DNA from: a virus
DNA: 20,123 bases
IMG/VR virus record: IMGVR_UViG_3300021076_000644
Coordinates: 1-20,123 of that record
Strand: one strand, 5' to 3'
Positions 7,268-13,560 of the stretch are shown piece after piece. The position numbers and the translations under genes are program-made. The notes beneath the pieces were generated by a model, which was given only the letters and a program-made list of their open reading frames with translations, was not told the DNA's origin and did not search any database. The first letter of the stretch is position 1, and each line of letters starts with the position of its first letter.

Positions 7268-7884
7268 TATTTGATCTCCAATCCGGAAGCCTTGGCAGCC
7301 TGGGCAGCGTAGATCTGCGCCTCCTGCTGGATGCGCGCGGGATCTTCAGGGCGGAAGACCAGGAAAGGCCTGGCCGGGATGTGGATGTGACGGGTGAATC
7401 CTTTGACGTTGACCGTCCCGATACCGCTTGAGGTCTTGCGGTGCACGGTCTGCTTGCGTCCAAGCTTGTTGGTGATCTGCTCGCGGCTGAAGGTGTCGCG
7501 GCCGCGCTGCCGGCGGACGTAGCTGTACGGTCTTACCGTCTGGCTTCCGTCAAAGCCCTCCTGGTGAACCCCGGCATAACTGAGCGCCGTACCAATCACC
7601 ACCGAATTTCCCTGGACGGCGAAGGTGATCGAATTCAGAAGGAGGCCCTTGTCGATTAGAAGCTTGTGCCCGGCGGAGTACTTCCGCCAGCTGAGGGAGA
7701 CCGGGCTCAATGCAGCCCAGGATCCGGAGGGAGATCCGCTCTCGCGAAAAGTCTGGCGCACGCTCTCAAGCTGGCCCATGCCGATGATGCGGAGCAGCTC
7801 TTCCTTGCGCTGCAGCGTCAGAGCGAACTGCGACAGCGAGACCGTCACATTCGAGGCGTCGGATTTGATGACGACTGCGGACAT
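7267..7884 (-). CDS. Phage virion morphogenesis protein (Mu gpG family)
   Basis: The 205-residue product has the pattern of the Mu G / phage tail-completion family. This includes SWAALSPVSLSWRKYSAGHK near residues 55-75, then LLIDKGLLLNSITF, then VVIGTALSYAGVHQEGF near 97-113, and PARPFLVFRPED near 175-187. That is the usual order of 'W..L', 'K.L...G.L..SI', 'VG....YA..HQ.G' and 'PARPFL' in the family. The protein acts at the head-tail joint during assembly. The region about 115-165 is unusually basic (Arg/Lys rich). It starts as TGATG on the DUF1320 gene and ends as TAATG on the next gene. In Mu the gene lies right after F; here it is downstream of the capsid among the connector genes. Confidence 0.85.
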   Translation of the reverse strand: MSAVVIKSDASNVTVSLSQFALTLQRKEELLRIIGMGQLESVRQTFRESGSPSGSWAALSPVSLSWRKYSAGHKLLIDKGLLLNSITFAVQGNSVVIGTALSYAGVHQEGFDGSQTVRPYSYVRRQRGRDTFSREQITNKLGRKQTVHRKTSSGIGTVNVKGFTRHIHIPARPFLVFRPEDPARIQQEAQIYAAQAAKASGLEIK

Positions 7885-8330
7885 CAGATGAACCCCTCGA
7901 TATGGCGATCGTTGAAGCGCAGGTGATGGTCGCGGTTGCTGACCTGCGGGCCGGCCGTGGAACTCTGGGAGACCTGCTGGGTTGCCGGCTGATCGAGCGA
8001 GGCCTTGCAGTTGGCAACGTCCTTCAGGAACTGAATGGCGTCCTCGTAGCCCTGGCGAACGATTTCAGTCGGCTGCAAACCGCCGCGGCGCCTACGGAAG
8101 AGCAGGTATAGCGCGATGTCGATGGTCTTCGCTGTCACCATGTCGCAGGGCTGCAGGGGTGTCACATATCGCGCCCGGCAATAGGAATCGACCGTCCCGC
8201 TGGCTTCCTCCAACACGGCGGAAACCACCGCCGCGTTGATGGTGGCCGAGCTGTCGTCGCAGGTGAGCTGGGTCAGCTCGGTCACTGTCAGGCGCAGCGG
8301 GCAAAGGTCGGATTGTTGAGCGTAGGCCAT
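7884..8330 (-). CDS. DUF1320 family protein (Mu gp36-like head-tail connector)
   Basis: 148 residues. It matches the DUF1320/gp36 layout: an N-terminal YAQQSDLCPL segment resembling the 'Y....DL' opening, a helix with INAAVVSAVLEEASGTVDSY, the RARYVTPLQP loop (about 52-62), and a helical stretch TIDIALYLLFRRRR. In Mu-like phages gp36 follows the capsid and gp35 genes, as it does here. It is thought to be a head completion or adaptor protein on the portal side. The upstream ribosome binding site is weak (GAAAGTGA). The C-terminal 40 residues are Gln/Ser/His rich and outside the usual family core. Confidence 0.8.
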   Translation of the reverse strand: MAYAQQSDLCPLRLTVTELTQLTCDDSSATINAAVVSAVLEEASGTVDSYCRARYVTPLQPCDMVTAKTIDIALYLLFRRRRGGLQPTEIVRQGYEDAIQFLKDVANCKASLDQPATQQVSQSSTAGPQVSNRDHHLRFNDRHIEGFI

Positions 8331-8375
8331 CGGTCACTTTCATCGTCAGTGCGTTTTATGAAGCGAGTCCGCTGC

Positions 8376-8705
8376 TTACTTGACGGGCTCGACGTGACCG
8401 ATCGCAATCTGCTGGGCCGCGTCGGTTTCATCCAGCTCGATGGTCGAGCCAGGGCGGTAGATCTTGAACGGGGGCTGAGACTTGGCAACCTTCGCGCCGG
8501 CGGGGTGCTCCCCGAGGATGTTGCGCAACACGCGGTAGGGCTTGGTTTTCTGCGTCGGTGCAACCGTTGACGGCTTTGCTTTGAGCTGTGCGGCGGGTTC
8601 GGTCGGCGCGGCGGCTTCGGACGGTGCCGCGGGTTCGGATGGCGCGGCGGGTTTGGTCGGATTGGTCGAACCTGCGGTTCTGGTCTTCGGGTCATCCTTG
8701 GGCAT
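8376..8705 (-). CDS. Mu gp35-like small protein with Ala/Pro/Glu repeats
   Basis: 109 residues immediately after the capsid gene, with AGGAG six bases before the ATG. The N-terminus is low complexity, with PAAPSE-type hexapeptides repeated three times at about residues 20-37. It is followed by a folded-looking C-terminus (about 55-109) ending IYRPGSTIELDETDAAQQIA then a Gly-His-Val turn. That C-terminal pattern (proline-glycine, beta strand, acidic residue, helix, G-x-V) is typical of the small FluMu gp35-type proteins that follow the capsid gene in Mu-like phages. Its role is probably capsid-associated. The repeat part is probably disordered. Confidence 0.65.
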   Translation of the reverse strand: MPKDDPKTRTAGSTNPTKPAAPSEPAAPSEAAAPTEPAAQLKAKPSTVAPTQKTKPYRVLRNILGEHPAGAKVAKSQPPFKIYRPGSTIELDETDAAQQIAIGHVEPVK

Positions 8706-8738
8706 TTTCTTCTCCTGGCGAAAGTCGGTGACTCTGTG

Positions 8739-8770
8739 AAAAGAGGCGCGCCATCCACCAGCGCGCCTCT
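8739..8770 (-). terminator. Rho-independent terminator after the capsid gene
   Basis: A perfect 10-bp stem (AGAGGCGCGC and GCGCGCCTCT) has a 9-base loop. On the minus strand it is followed by TTTT, counting one base of the stem. It lies 17 bases after the capsid stop codon and ahead of the gp35-like ribosome binding site. It would reduce transcription downstream of the most abundant virion protein. Confidence 0.8.
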
Positions 8771-8787
8771 CGATTCAGTTGCGGCGC

Positions 8788-9843
8788 TTAGCCTTCCAGG
8801 TCGCTGGCGATGGTGCCCATGCTGACCGGCGGATAGGTGCCGAGGCAGTTGAGGATCGGGATGCCGGTTTCGGGAGCGGTGGGGCGCAGATCGTAATACC
8901 AATCGACGCTCTGCCAGTACTTCTTCTCCGAGAGGTGCGGTTCGATCCACTCCTGCACGCCATAACCGTCAACGGTGCCGAAGGGCGCGGCGATGACATT
9001 GCCGTCTCCGGCCTGGCCGCCCGCCCAGACGAACGTCTTGGCGCAGGAAATGTCCTCCTGCGTGGGAACTGGCTGCGCGTAGCCGAGGAAGCAGTTATTG
9101 CCCCAGACCCACGACGGAACGTTCTGCTGGTTGAGGCTGATAGCGCTGCCCACGATCACCTTGACGCCGAAAAGCTGGCTGAGCATCTCGTTGGTGATGA
9201 TGCCGCCGCCGTTGGTGAACTTGAAACGGTCGATGGTGTCGGGGTGGTTGCGCAGCACCAGGGCAACCGGGTCGGAGATGCACAGCACCATGTCGGCATC
9301 CTGGATGCCCGCCTGGCGCAGAACCGACTTGTACTGCTCGATGAGTACAACCGGATGCGATCCGGTGCCGGTTTCGGCCACGGCAGGATAGTTGTCGAAC
9401 TGGTTGGCCGTCACCAGGCTGACGCCGTTCGGGTAATTGCTGGTGCTCATCAGCATGCTGACGATCCGGGTCTCGCGATCGAGATGGATCTGGTTGATCA
9501 GCTGATTGGTCAGCGACTTCTTGGTGCTGAAACCCAAGCCCAGGCCGTAGGCCTCAGACTCGAAGGGAACAAAGCTCTCCAGCGCGTGCGACTGGCACAT
9601 GTACGGAGCGGTCGAGTAGCTGCGGCGCGTGGTGGTCGGACGGTCTCCGGGTGCGCGCAGCGTGGATCCGGGAACGCGGAAATCATCGCGATTCCAGACC
9701 ACATACTGGAAGCTCTGGCGTGCGACGGGCACCTTGGGTGCGAAGTAGTCGCCGACCATCGCGTTGTTCTTGAACTCCTTGGCGAAGTTGGAGAGGGCAA
9801 CGTTGATTGCACCCGCCGGCATCAGTCCTGTAAAACCGCCCAT
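8788..9843 (-). CDS. Major capsid protein
   Basis: The product is 351 residues from the ATG at 9843. That start has AGGAGG eight bases upstream, whereas a TTG ten codons earlier would place the ribosome binding site inside the gene. It opens MGGFTGLMPAGAINVALSNF and carries FAPKVPVARQSFQYVVWNRD (about 34-54), RETRIVSMLM, a central segment VLCISDPVALVLRNHPDTID, and TNGGGIITNEMLSQLFGVKV. This is the arrangement of HK97-fold capsid proteins found after a decoration protein in Mu-like siphophages. The N-arm, E-loop-like segment and a P-domain with a long helix are plausible but not modelled. No separate scaffold is needed because the I-type protein upstream supplies it. A strong terminator follows. 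Confidence comes from position, length and the typical 'RET..V..ll......Y' pattern. Confidence 0.85.
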   Translation of the reverse strand: MGGFTGLMPAGAINVALSNFAKEFKNNAMVGDYFAPKVPVARQSFQYVVWNRDDFRVPGSTLRAPGDRPTTTRRSYSTAPYMCQSHALESFVPFESEAYGLGLGFSTKKSLTNQLINQIHLDRETRIVSMLMSTSNYPNGVSLVTANQFDNYPAVAETGTGSHPVVLIEQYKSVLRQAGIQDADMVLCISDPVALVLRNHPDTIDRFKFTNGGGIITNEMLSQLFGVKVIVGSAISLNQQNVPSWVWGNNCFLGYAQPVPTQEDISCAKTFVWAGGQAGDGNVIAAPFGTVDGYGVQEWIEPHLSEKKYWQSVDWYYDLRPTAPETGIPILNCLGTYPPVSMGTIASDLEG

Positions 9844-9851
9844 GGAAACAT

Positions 9852-9857
9852 CCTCCT
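9852..9857 (-). promoter_or_regulatory. Ribosome binding site deciding the capsid start
   Basis: AGGAGG is placed eight bases before the ATG at 9843. It excludes the longer reading from the TTG at 9873, in which this site would be coding sequence. Confidence 0.8.
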
Positions 9858-9897
9858 GCCGCGTCGCGGCCAATCCGTTTGCTGCTTAACCAGGCGA

Positions 9898-9914
9898 GGG
9901 TGGCTGAGCCACCC
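9898..9914 (-). other. Stem-loop between decoration and capsid genes
   Basis: A perfect 7-bp stem (GGGTGGC and GCCACCC) with a 3-base loop lies 22 bases after the decoration protein stop codon. No T-run follows on the minus strand, so it looks like an RNA-stabilising or processing hairpin rather than a terminator. Confidence 0.55.
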
Positions 9915-9935
9915 CCACCATGTCCGGGCTCCCGT

Positions 9936-10658
9936 TTAGGTAAGCGTGGCCGTACCGCCGAGCCCGCGAATGTTCCAAACAGTCGCCATCGCTTCCAGTT
10001 CGGCATAGTCGCCCTGGGCTGCAAACGTGAGAATGTGTTTGGAACCATTGATGCCGTTTGCCGCGGTGGTCACGGTGTGCGCATGCGCCGTTTCGGCAGT
10101 GATGAAAATGTTGGTGCCATCCTGCAATGCGGTGGGCTGGGCCAAGGTCATTGCAATCGCGGCCCCGGATCCGAGACCGGCCGCGCCGGATGCAACCGGG
10201 ATTGCGCCGGCGGCAACGTAGTGCGTCACCGGGTCGCCCTGACTGTTCGAAGCAGGAGGAGTAACAGTGGCACAGATGAAGTCGCCTGCGTTGGGGTTGC
10301 CATCTTCAGCGATAGCCAGAATCGGCTGACCAGGACCAGCCGGGATTGCCTGCCCGAGGGCATTGTTCGTGAGCGGCTGGCCGGCCGTCACGGTGGCGCC
10401 AATCTGCAACACAGTCTGGCCGCGGGTGATGATCGCAACAGGGACAACCGGGACCGTCGCGTTGAGGGGCACCATCTGGTCTTCCTCGATCACACCGATG
10501 CAGCGTTGACCGGCGGCCGTGGGAAGTGCGCAGTGAAACTGGTCCGTGCCATACGTCACGAAAAGACCGCGAAGGAAGCCGACGAGGGCGGCTGCCAGCA
10601 GGCTCTCTTTTTCCTGCGGCCCCTTGGGATATTTGTTCTCGACATTGATGTTGGACAT
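9936..10658 (-). CDS. Capsid decoration / head-stabilising protein
   Basis: 240 residues with a strong ribosome binding site (AGGAGGGG, seven bases before the ATG). The gene sits between the I-type protease/scaffold and the capsid gene, where Mu-like siphophages place a head decoration protein. Residues 25-135 form a Gly- and beta-rich domain (VTYGTDQFHCALPTAAGQRC, QTVLQIGATVTAGQPL, then the I-x-AIAEDGNPNAGDFICATV segment) that resembles DUF2190-type cement proteins. Residues about 140-240 are a second domain with NIFITAETAHAHTVTTAANG and a final AELEAMATVWNI. This may be an outward domain of the capsid surface. It has almost no charged residues after position 130. The function is inferred from position and fold character. 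Confidence 0.65.
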   Translation of the reverse strand: MSNINVENKYPKGPQEKESLLAAALVGFLRGLFVTYGTDQFHCALPTAAGQRCIGVIEEDQMVPLNATVPVVPVAIITRGQTVLQIGATVTAGQPLTNNALGQAIPAGPGQPILAIAEDGNPNAGDFICATVTPPASNSQGDPVTHYVAAGAIPVASGAAGLGSGAAIAMTLAQPTALQDGTNIFITAETAHAHTVTTAANGINGSKHILTFAAQGDYAELEAMATVWNIRGLGGTATLT

Positions 10659-10693
10659 CGACTTGCCCCTCCTGAGGGCCGCTGTTCAAAGTG

Positions 10694-10719
10694 TGCCGGG
10701 CGAGTGTGGCAGCCCGGCA
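10694..10719 (-). other. Stem-loop between protease/scaffold and decoration genes
   Basis: A perfect 7-bp stem (TGCCGGG and CCCGGCA) with a 12-base loop, about 50 bases after the protease stop codon. On the minus strand CACTTTG follows, too weak a T-run to call a terminator. It may mark an RNA processing point ahead of the decoration and capsid genes. Confidence 0.45.
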
Positions 10720-10769
10720 TAACCACGACGCCAGACCGTCGCCGCCCATTCTGCAGGCGCGTGGGGTTC

Positions 10770-11876
10770 CTAAACCTGGCTGGCTACCGCTCCGCCCGGC
10801 CGGGTCCACTCGGGATGCTCGTTCGCGACCTGGTCAAGCGCTTCGCTGAAAGAGATGGACTTCTCCCTCTGAAGCGCCTTGGCCGCATCGGTAAGAGGAT
10901 CGCCGGTCAGGCCCTTGGGCGCCCCGATCGCCGGTGTGCCGGTATGCAGCCGGCCGACGGGAACAATGGCCGGAATGCTCTCCATGAAGTTCACCAGCAG
11001 GTCCAACGGCGCGATCGCCTTCTTCTGGTCGCCCTCACCGAAGTCAACCGTGGTAGTCAGCTTGGCCAGCTCCGCGAACAGCTCCGGAACGCCGGACTTG
11101 TCGAATGCCGGGATCCACCTGCCGGTGTTCTTGAGCTTGGTCATTGCGGCCAGGGCACGCTGCCCCGTCTCGCCGAGAGCCAGAATGCGCTCGCGTTCCG
11201 CGAACTGCGCGGACTGCTGATCGAGCAGCGTCTTCTGCGCGGCGAGCTGTGCCTGCAGCGGACTCAAGGCGGCGGCGACGGCTTCGGCGGCGATCCGCTT
11301 GGCGTCGTCTTCGCTGAAGGTTTTGGGAGCGCTACTGCCGCCAAACAATCCGGCGAGGACCTCCCTGATCTGATCGGCCACGGTTTTTTCTGTTACTTGA
11401 ACTCCCACTTGACTCTCCTCGCCGAAGTTCAACTCAATGAACTCCCGCCCCTTGTCGTCGAATTTGACATCCTGCAGCCCCTTGACGGCCGGCGGCTGCG
11501 CGCCCAGGTAGCCCACATGGCGAAGCCCGGTCACGTTGCCGTCTGCATCGGTATAGAAGGAAGCTGAACGCTTCTTGAATCGCCCCGCCTGGCGCAGTTC
11601 GTTGAACTGCGGATCCACTTGCTTCTCCTGCGCAACCAGAACGTCGCCGTTCATGGCCACACGATCGATCCACCCGAACGCCGGAAGATTGTCCGCCGGA
11701 TGTCCGATGGTTACGGGGGCCTCGTGGAAAGCTGGGTTATAGTTGCGCACCACGCGGTCAAGATCCTCGCGCGAGATGCGGCCTTTTCCCTGAGAGCGAT
11801 AATCGCCTGCCCTGAATATTTCAATCCAGGGACCAGGCGTGCTCCCGTTCAGCGTCGGTATGGTTGCGGTTGCCAC
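10770..11876 (-). CDS. Mu I-type prohead protease and scaffold
   Basis: 368 residues starting at a GTG with only a poor ribosome binding site; an in-frame TGA about 27 bases upstream leaves little choice of start. The N-terminal domain (about 15-135) matches Mu gpI peptidases: PWIEIFRAGDYRSQGKGRIS, then APVTIGHPADNLPAFGWIDR (53-72), then FKKRSASFYTD (100-110) with candidate catalytic serine S104, and HVGYLGAQPPAVKGL (120-134). In this family the protease matures the prohead, and its C-terminal part or an internal product Z serves as scaffold. Residues about 185-255 are an Ala/Gln/Glu-rich coiled coil (AAALSPLQAQLAAQKTLLDQ), fitting a scaffold. An internal start for a separate scaffold could not be fixed. 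The stem-loops before the gene suggest some control at the RNA level. Confidence 0.88.
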   Translation of the reverse strand: MATATIPTLNGSTPGPWIEIFRAGDYRSQGKGRISREDLDRVVRNYNPAFHEAPVTIGHPADNLPAFGWIDRVAMNGDVLVAQEKQVDPQFNELRQAGRFKKRSASFYTDADGNVTGLRHVGYLGAQPPAVKGLQDVKFDDKGREFIELNFGEESQVGVQVTEKTVADQIREVLAGLFGGSSAPKTFSEDDAKRIAAEAVAAALSPLQAQLAAQKTLLDQQSAQFAERERILALGETGQRALAAMTKLKNTGRWIPAFDKSGVPELFAELAKLTTTVDFGEGDQKKAIAPLDLLVNFMESIPAIVPVGRLHTGTPAIGAPKGLTGDPLTDAAKALQREKSISFSEALDQVANEHPEWTRPGGAVASQV

Positions 11877-11918
11877 TGAAGCTATATTCGATCTATCTAT
11901 TCAAAACACCTGCATACG

Positions 11919-11935
11919 GAGGACAAGCGGTCCTC
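11919..11935 (-). other. Small hairpin in the leader of the protease gene
   Basis: GAGGAC and GTCCTC form a 6-bp stem with a 5-base loop, 43 bases before the GTG of the protease/scaffold gene. A second small hairpin (GAGTT and AACTC, 11942-11955) lies next to it. Neither is followed by a T-run. They fill the intergenic stretch between the inserted gene and the protease, in which no ORF or convincing promoter was found. Confidence 0.4.
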
Positions 11936-12003
11936 TATGGCGAGTTAGTCAACTCGGGCCGTGAGATGTGACAGCTCGCACGACCCATGTTTTTAGGCAC
12001 TGC

Positions 12004-12034
12004 AGGCACCGTTTGCGCAATCGCGACGGTGCCT
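12004..12034 (-). other. Hairpin at the end of the inserted gene (weak terminator candidate)
   Basis: A perfect 9-bp stem (AGGCACCGT and ACGGTGCCT) has a 13-base loop that includes the palindrome TTGCGCAA. One arm overlaps the stop codon of the gene at 12033. On the minus strand the hairpin is followed by GCAGTGCCTAAAAA, without a T-run, so it would be an imperfect terminator or a site for RNA processing. Confidence 0.5.
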
Positions 12035-12695
12035 ACGCAACCTGTTCCTGAGTCGCCGCTTTGGCTTCGTCGTATTGCTTGATTGCCCAGGCGATTGCAT
12101 AGCAGCACCACACAAAACGGGGTGTGTACTCTTTCAGATCCCACTCCCATGCGTCGGTGAATTCTAACGTCTGCCCTTCGATTTCGTGAGAGAAGTCTCG
12201 AAGTGCCCGGTGAGCCTCTTCCTCGCCATCGCCCCCACAGCAAAGGACCTGCTCGTCGATTTCCGACCGGATTTCTTCCTGTTCTGTATCAGTCAGATCG
12301 CAATCCTTGATCCACTCATCGACGTACTCATTGACGCGTTTTTTGAAGCGATCCTCTGAGAACTCCATTGCCCCGCAAGTCCGGCCTCCGCAACGGTCAA
12401 CAGCCTCCAGCTTCTCTGCCCAATAGTCTGTATTGATGAACAGCTTCGCTGGATCGTTGGAAGGGCGCGTCCTGAAAAACTCGAACATATCCTTGAGACG
12501 ACTGAAAACGAAGCATCCCATGTCTCCGGAATAAGCCAAGTATCCCGGCCACGTCACGATATTGAAATGTTGATTCCACGAATGCTCACCCTTGCTCGCG
12601 AACCGCAGATGGCGATAGATTCCGTCGTCTTTCAAGACTTCCATCTCGTGATTCGACACATCCTTCAGAAAAACATCTTCCGTCATTTCCCTCAT
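12033..12695 (-). CDS. Phage accessory protein of unknown function (moron)
   Basis: The product is 220 residues from the ATG at 12695, which has GAGGGG five bases upstream; a GTG eight codons earlier is less likely. It opens MREMTEDVFLKDVSNHEMEV and has the hallmark segment WPGYLAYSGDMGCFVFSRLK followed by DMFEFFRT. That is the signature of a hypothetical protein I have seen in many temperate phages and plasmids, where it has no proven function. The C-terminal half is acidic with several Cys and Trp residues (CGGRTCGAMEF, QVLCCGGDGEEE, FVWCCYAIAWAIKQYDEAKA). Two sampled lines of this gene are 47-50% GC against 67% in a sampled portal line. It separates MuF from the I-type protease, which are near neighbours in Mu. 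This points to later acquisition. Confidence 0.8.
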   Translation of the reverse strand: MREMTEDVFLKDVSNHEMEVLKDDGIYRHLRFASKGEHSWNQHFNIVTWPGYLAYSGDMGCFVFSRLKDMFEFFRTRPSNDPAKLFINTDYWAEKLEAVDRCGGRTCGAMEFSEDRFKKRVNEYVDEWIKDCDLTDTEQEEIRSEIDEQVLCCGGDGEEEAHRALRDFSHEIEGQTLEFTDAWEWDLKEYTPRFVWCCYAIAWAIKQYDEAKAATQEQVA

Positions 12696-12700
12696 CAAGT

Positions 12701-12706
12701 CCCCTC
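12701..12706 (-). promoter_or_regulatory. Ribosome binding site deciding the start of the inserted gene
   Basis: GAGGGG lies five bases before the ATG at 12695. It is inside the reading frame if the upstream GTG at 12719 is used, which argues for the shorter protein. Confidence 0.7.
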
Positions 12707-12735
12707 TTTCATTTGGCACCGTAGCGCCTATTCAG

Positions 12736-13560
12736 CTAGAACACCTTCCCAAACCCCGCCTGGGGAACCTTCAACTGTGCCAACAGCGGCAGGCGGGAAT
12801 AGCCTGGTTCGTTCGCGTCCTTGTCGGCATTAAGAGCTTCACTCTCCAGAATCGGAACCACAGAACACCGGCAGTTGAATCCGTTCGGCGGATAGATCTT
12901 CCTCCATACCGGATCCTGAGCCCGAGCCGTGAATCCGTCGAGAACCATGTGTTCCGGCCGCACTCGATCATCGCCCACCGTCCAGTACTGCCAGAACGGC
13001 AGTACGGCAGTGACCGACTCATCCGTCATTTGCTCATACCGGCCAAGGGAGTACGCCTTCTGCATTGCCGTGTTGAAAGCCGTGTCGAGCGTGAAGGCGT
13101 TCAGTTGCGCGATGCCGGCATCGTCCGTGATCTTGTTCACTGCCGCTTCGAAGTCAGCAGCAGTCTCGCCCTTCTGAGCTACTTCTGCCAATGCGGCCTG
13201 GATCTTCTGGATGAGGCGGAGATCGGCCGCGCCGGCCAGAGTGAAAGCGTCCTTCTTATACTGCGCAGTGAGGCCGTCGAAGATCTCCTTGGTGACCGGA
13301 GTCAAATCGCGGATGTATTCGGCAGCGTCGTCGCCGGGGAGATCGGTGGAGAAGCTGCCATAGAGATCATCGTCATCGAAGTTGACGTGGCGCGATCCGG
13401 CGGCGACAGGCAGCTTGCGCCCCGTCTTCTTGTGGGCAAGCTTCACCACTTGGACGCGGCCCAACAGATTGGCGGCCGCCAGGTGACGAGCGAGCATATT
13501 TCCGACGCGGGCCTGGATCTCGTGACTGCGCGTCGGCATCATGTGGAAGCGAAGCGCCAT
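12736..13560 (-). CDS. MuF-type phage head morphogenesis protein
   Basis: 274 residues, coupled to the portal gene by a TGATG overlap. The C-terminal region carries the MuF (PF04233) signature: FNTAMQKAYSLGRYEQM (162-178), FWQYWTVGDDRVRPEHMVLD (189-208) and PPNGFNCRCSVVPI (224-237) with its paired cysteines. MuF proteins sit next to the portal and enter the prohead as minor head proteins. At 274 residues it is shorter than Mu gpF (over 400). What remains is essentially the core domain plus about 100 N-terminal residues, with no extra C-terminal toxin or protease domain. It ends QAGFGKVF. It would work with the portal, the large terminase and the I-type protease during head assembly. Confidence 0.9.
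   Translation of the reverse strand: MALRFHMMPTRSHEIQARVGNMLARHLAAANLLGRVQVVKLAHKKTGRKLPVAAGSRHVNFDDDDLYGSFSTDLPGDDAAEYIRDLTPVTKEIFDGLTAQYKKDAFTLAGAADLRLIQKIQAALAEVAQKGETAADFEAAVNKITDDAGIAQLNAFTLDTAFNTAMQKAYSLGRYEQMTDESVTAVLPFWQYWTVGDDRVRPEHMVLDGFTARAQDPVWRKIYPPNGFNCRCSVVPILESEALNADKDANEPGYSRLPLLAQLKVPQAGFGKVF

Noticed and set aside
8779-9939. Plus-strand ORF of 386 codons
   Set aside because: It is the antisense of the capsid gene with no recognisable domain.
9879-11567. Plus-strand ORF of 562 codons
   Set aside because: It lies opposite the decoration and I-type protease genes, its translation is Arg/Gly/Leu rich with no domain pattern, and it crosses the intergenic hairpin. It is a GC-driven shadow.
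11877-11915. Promoter for the protease gene (TTGTCC, 17 bases, TGAATA)
   Set aside because: The -10 element matches the consensus at only two positions, so it is not better than chance.
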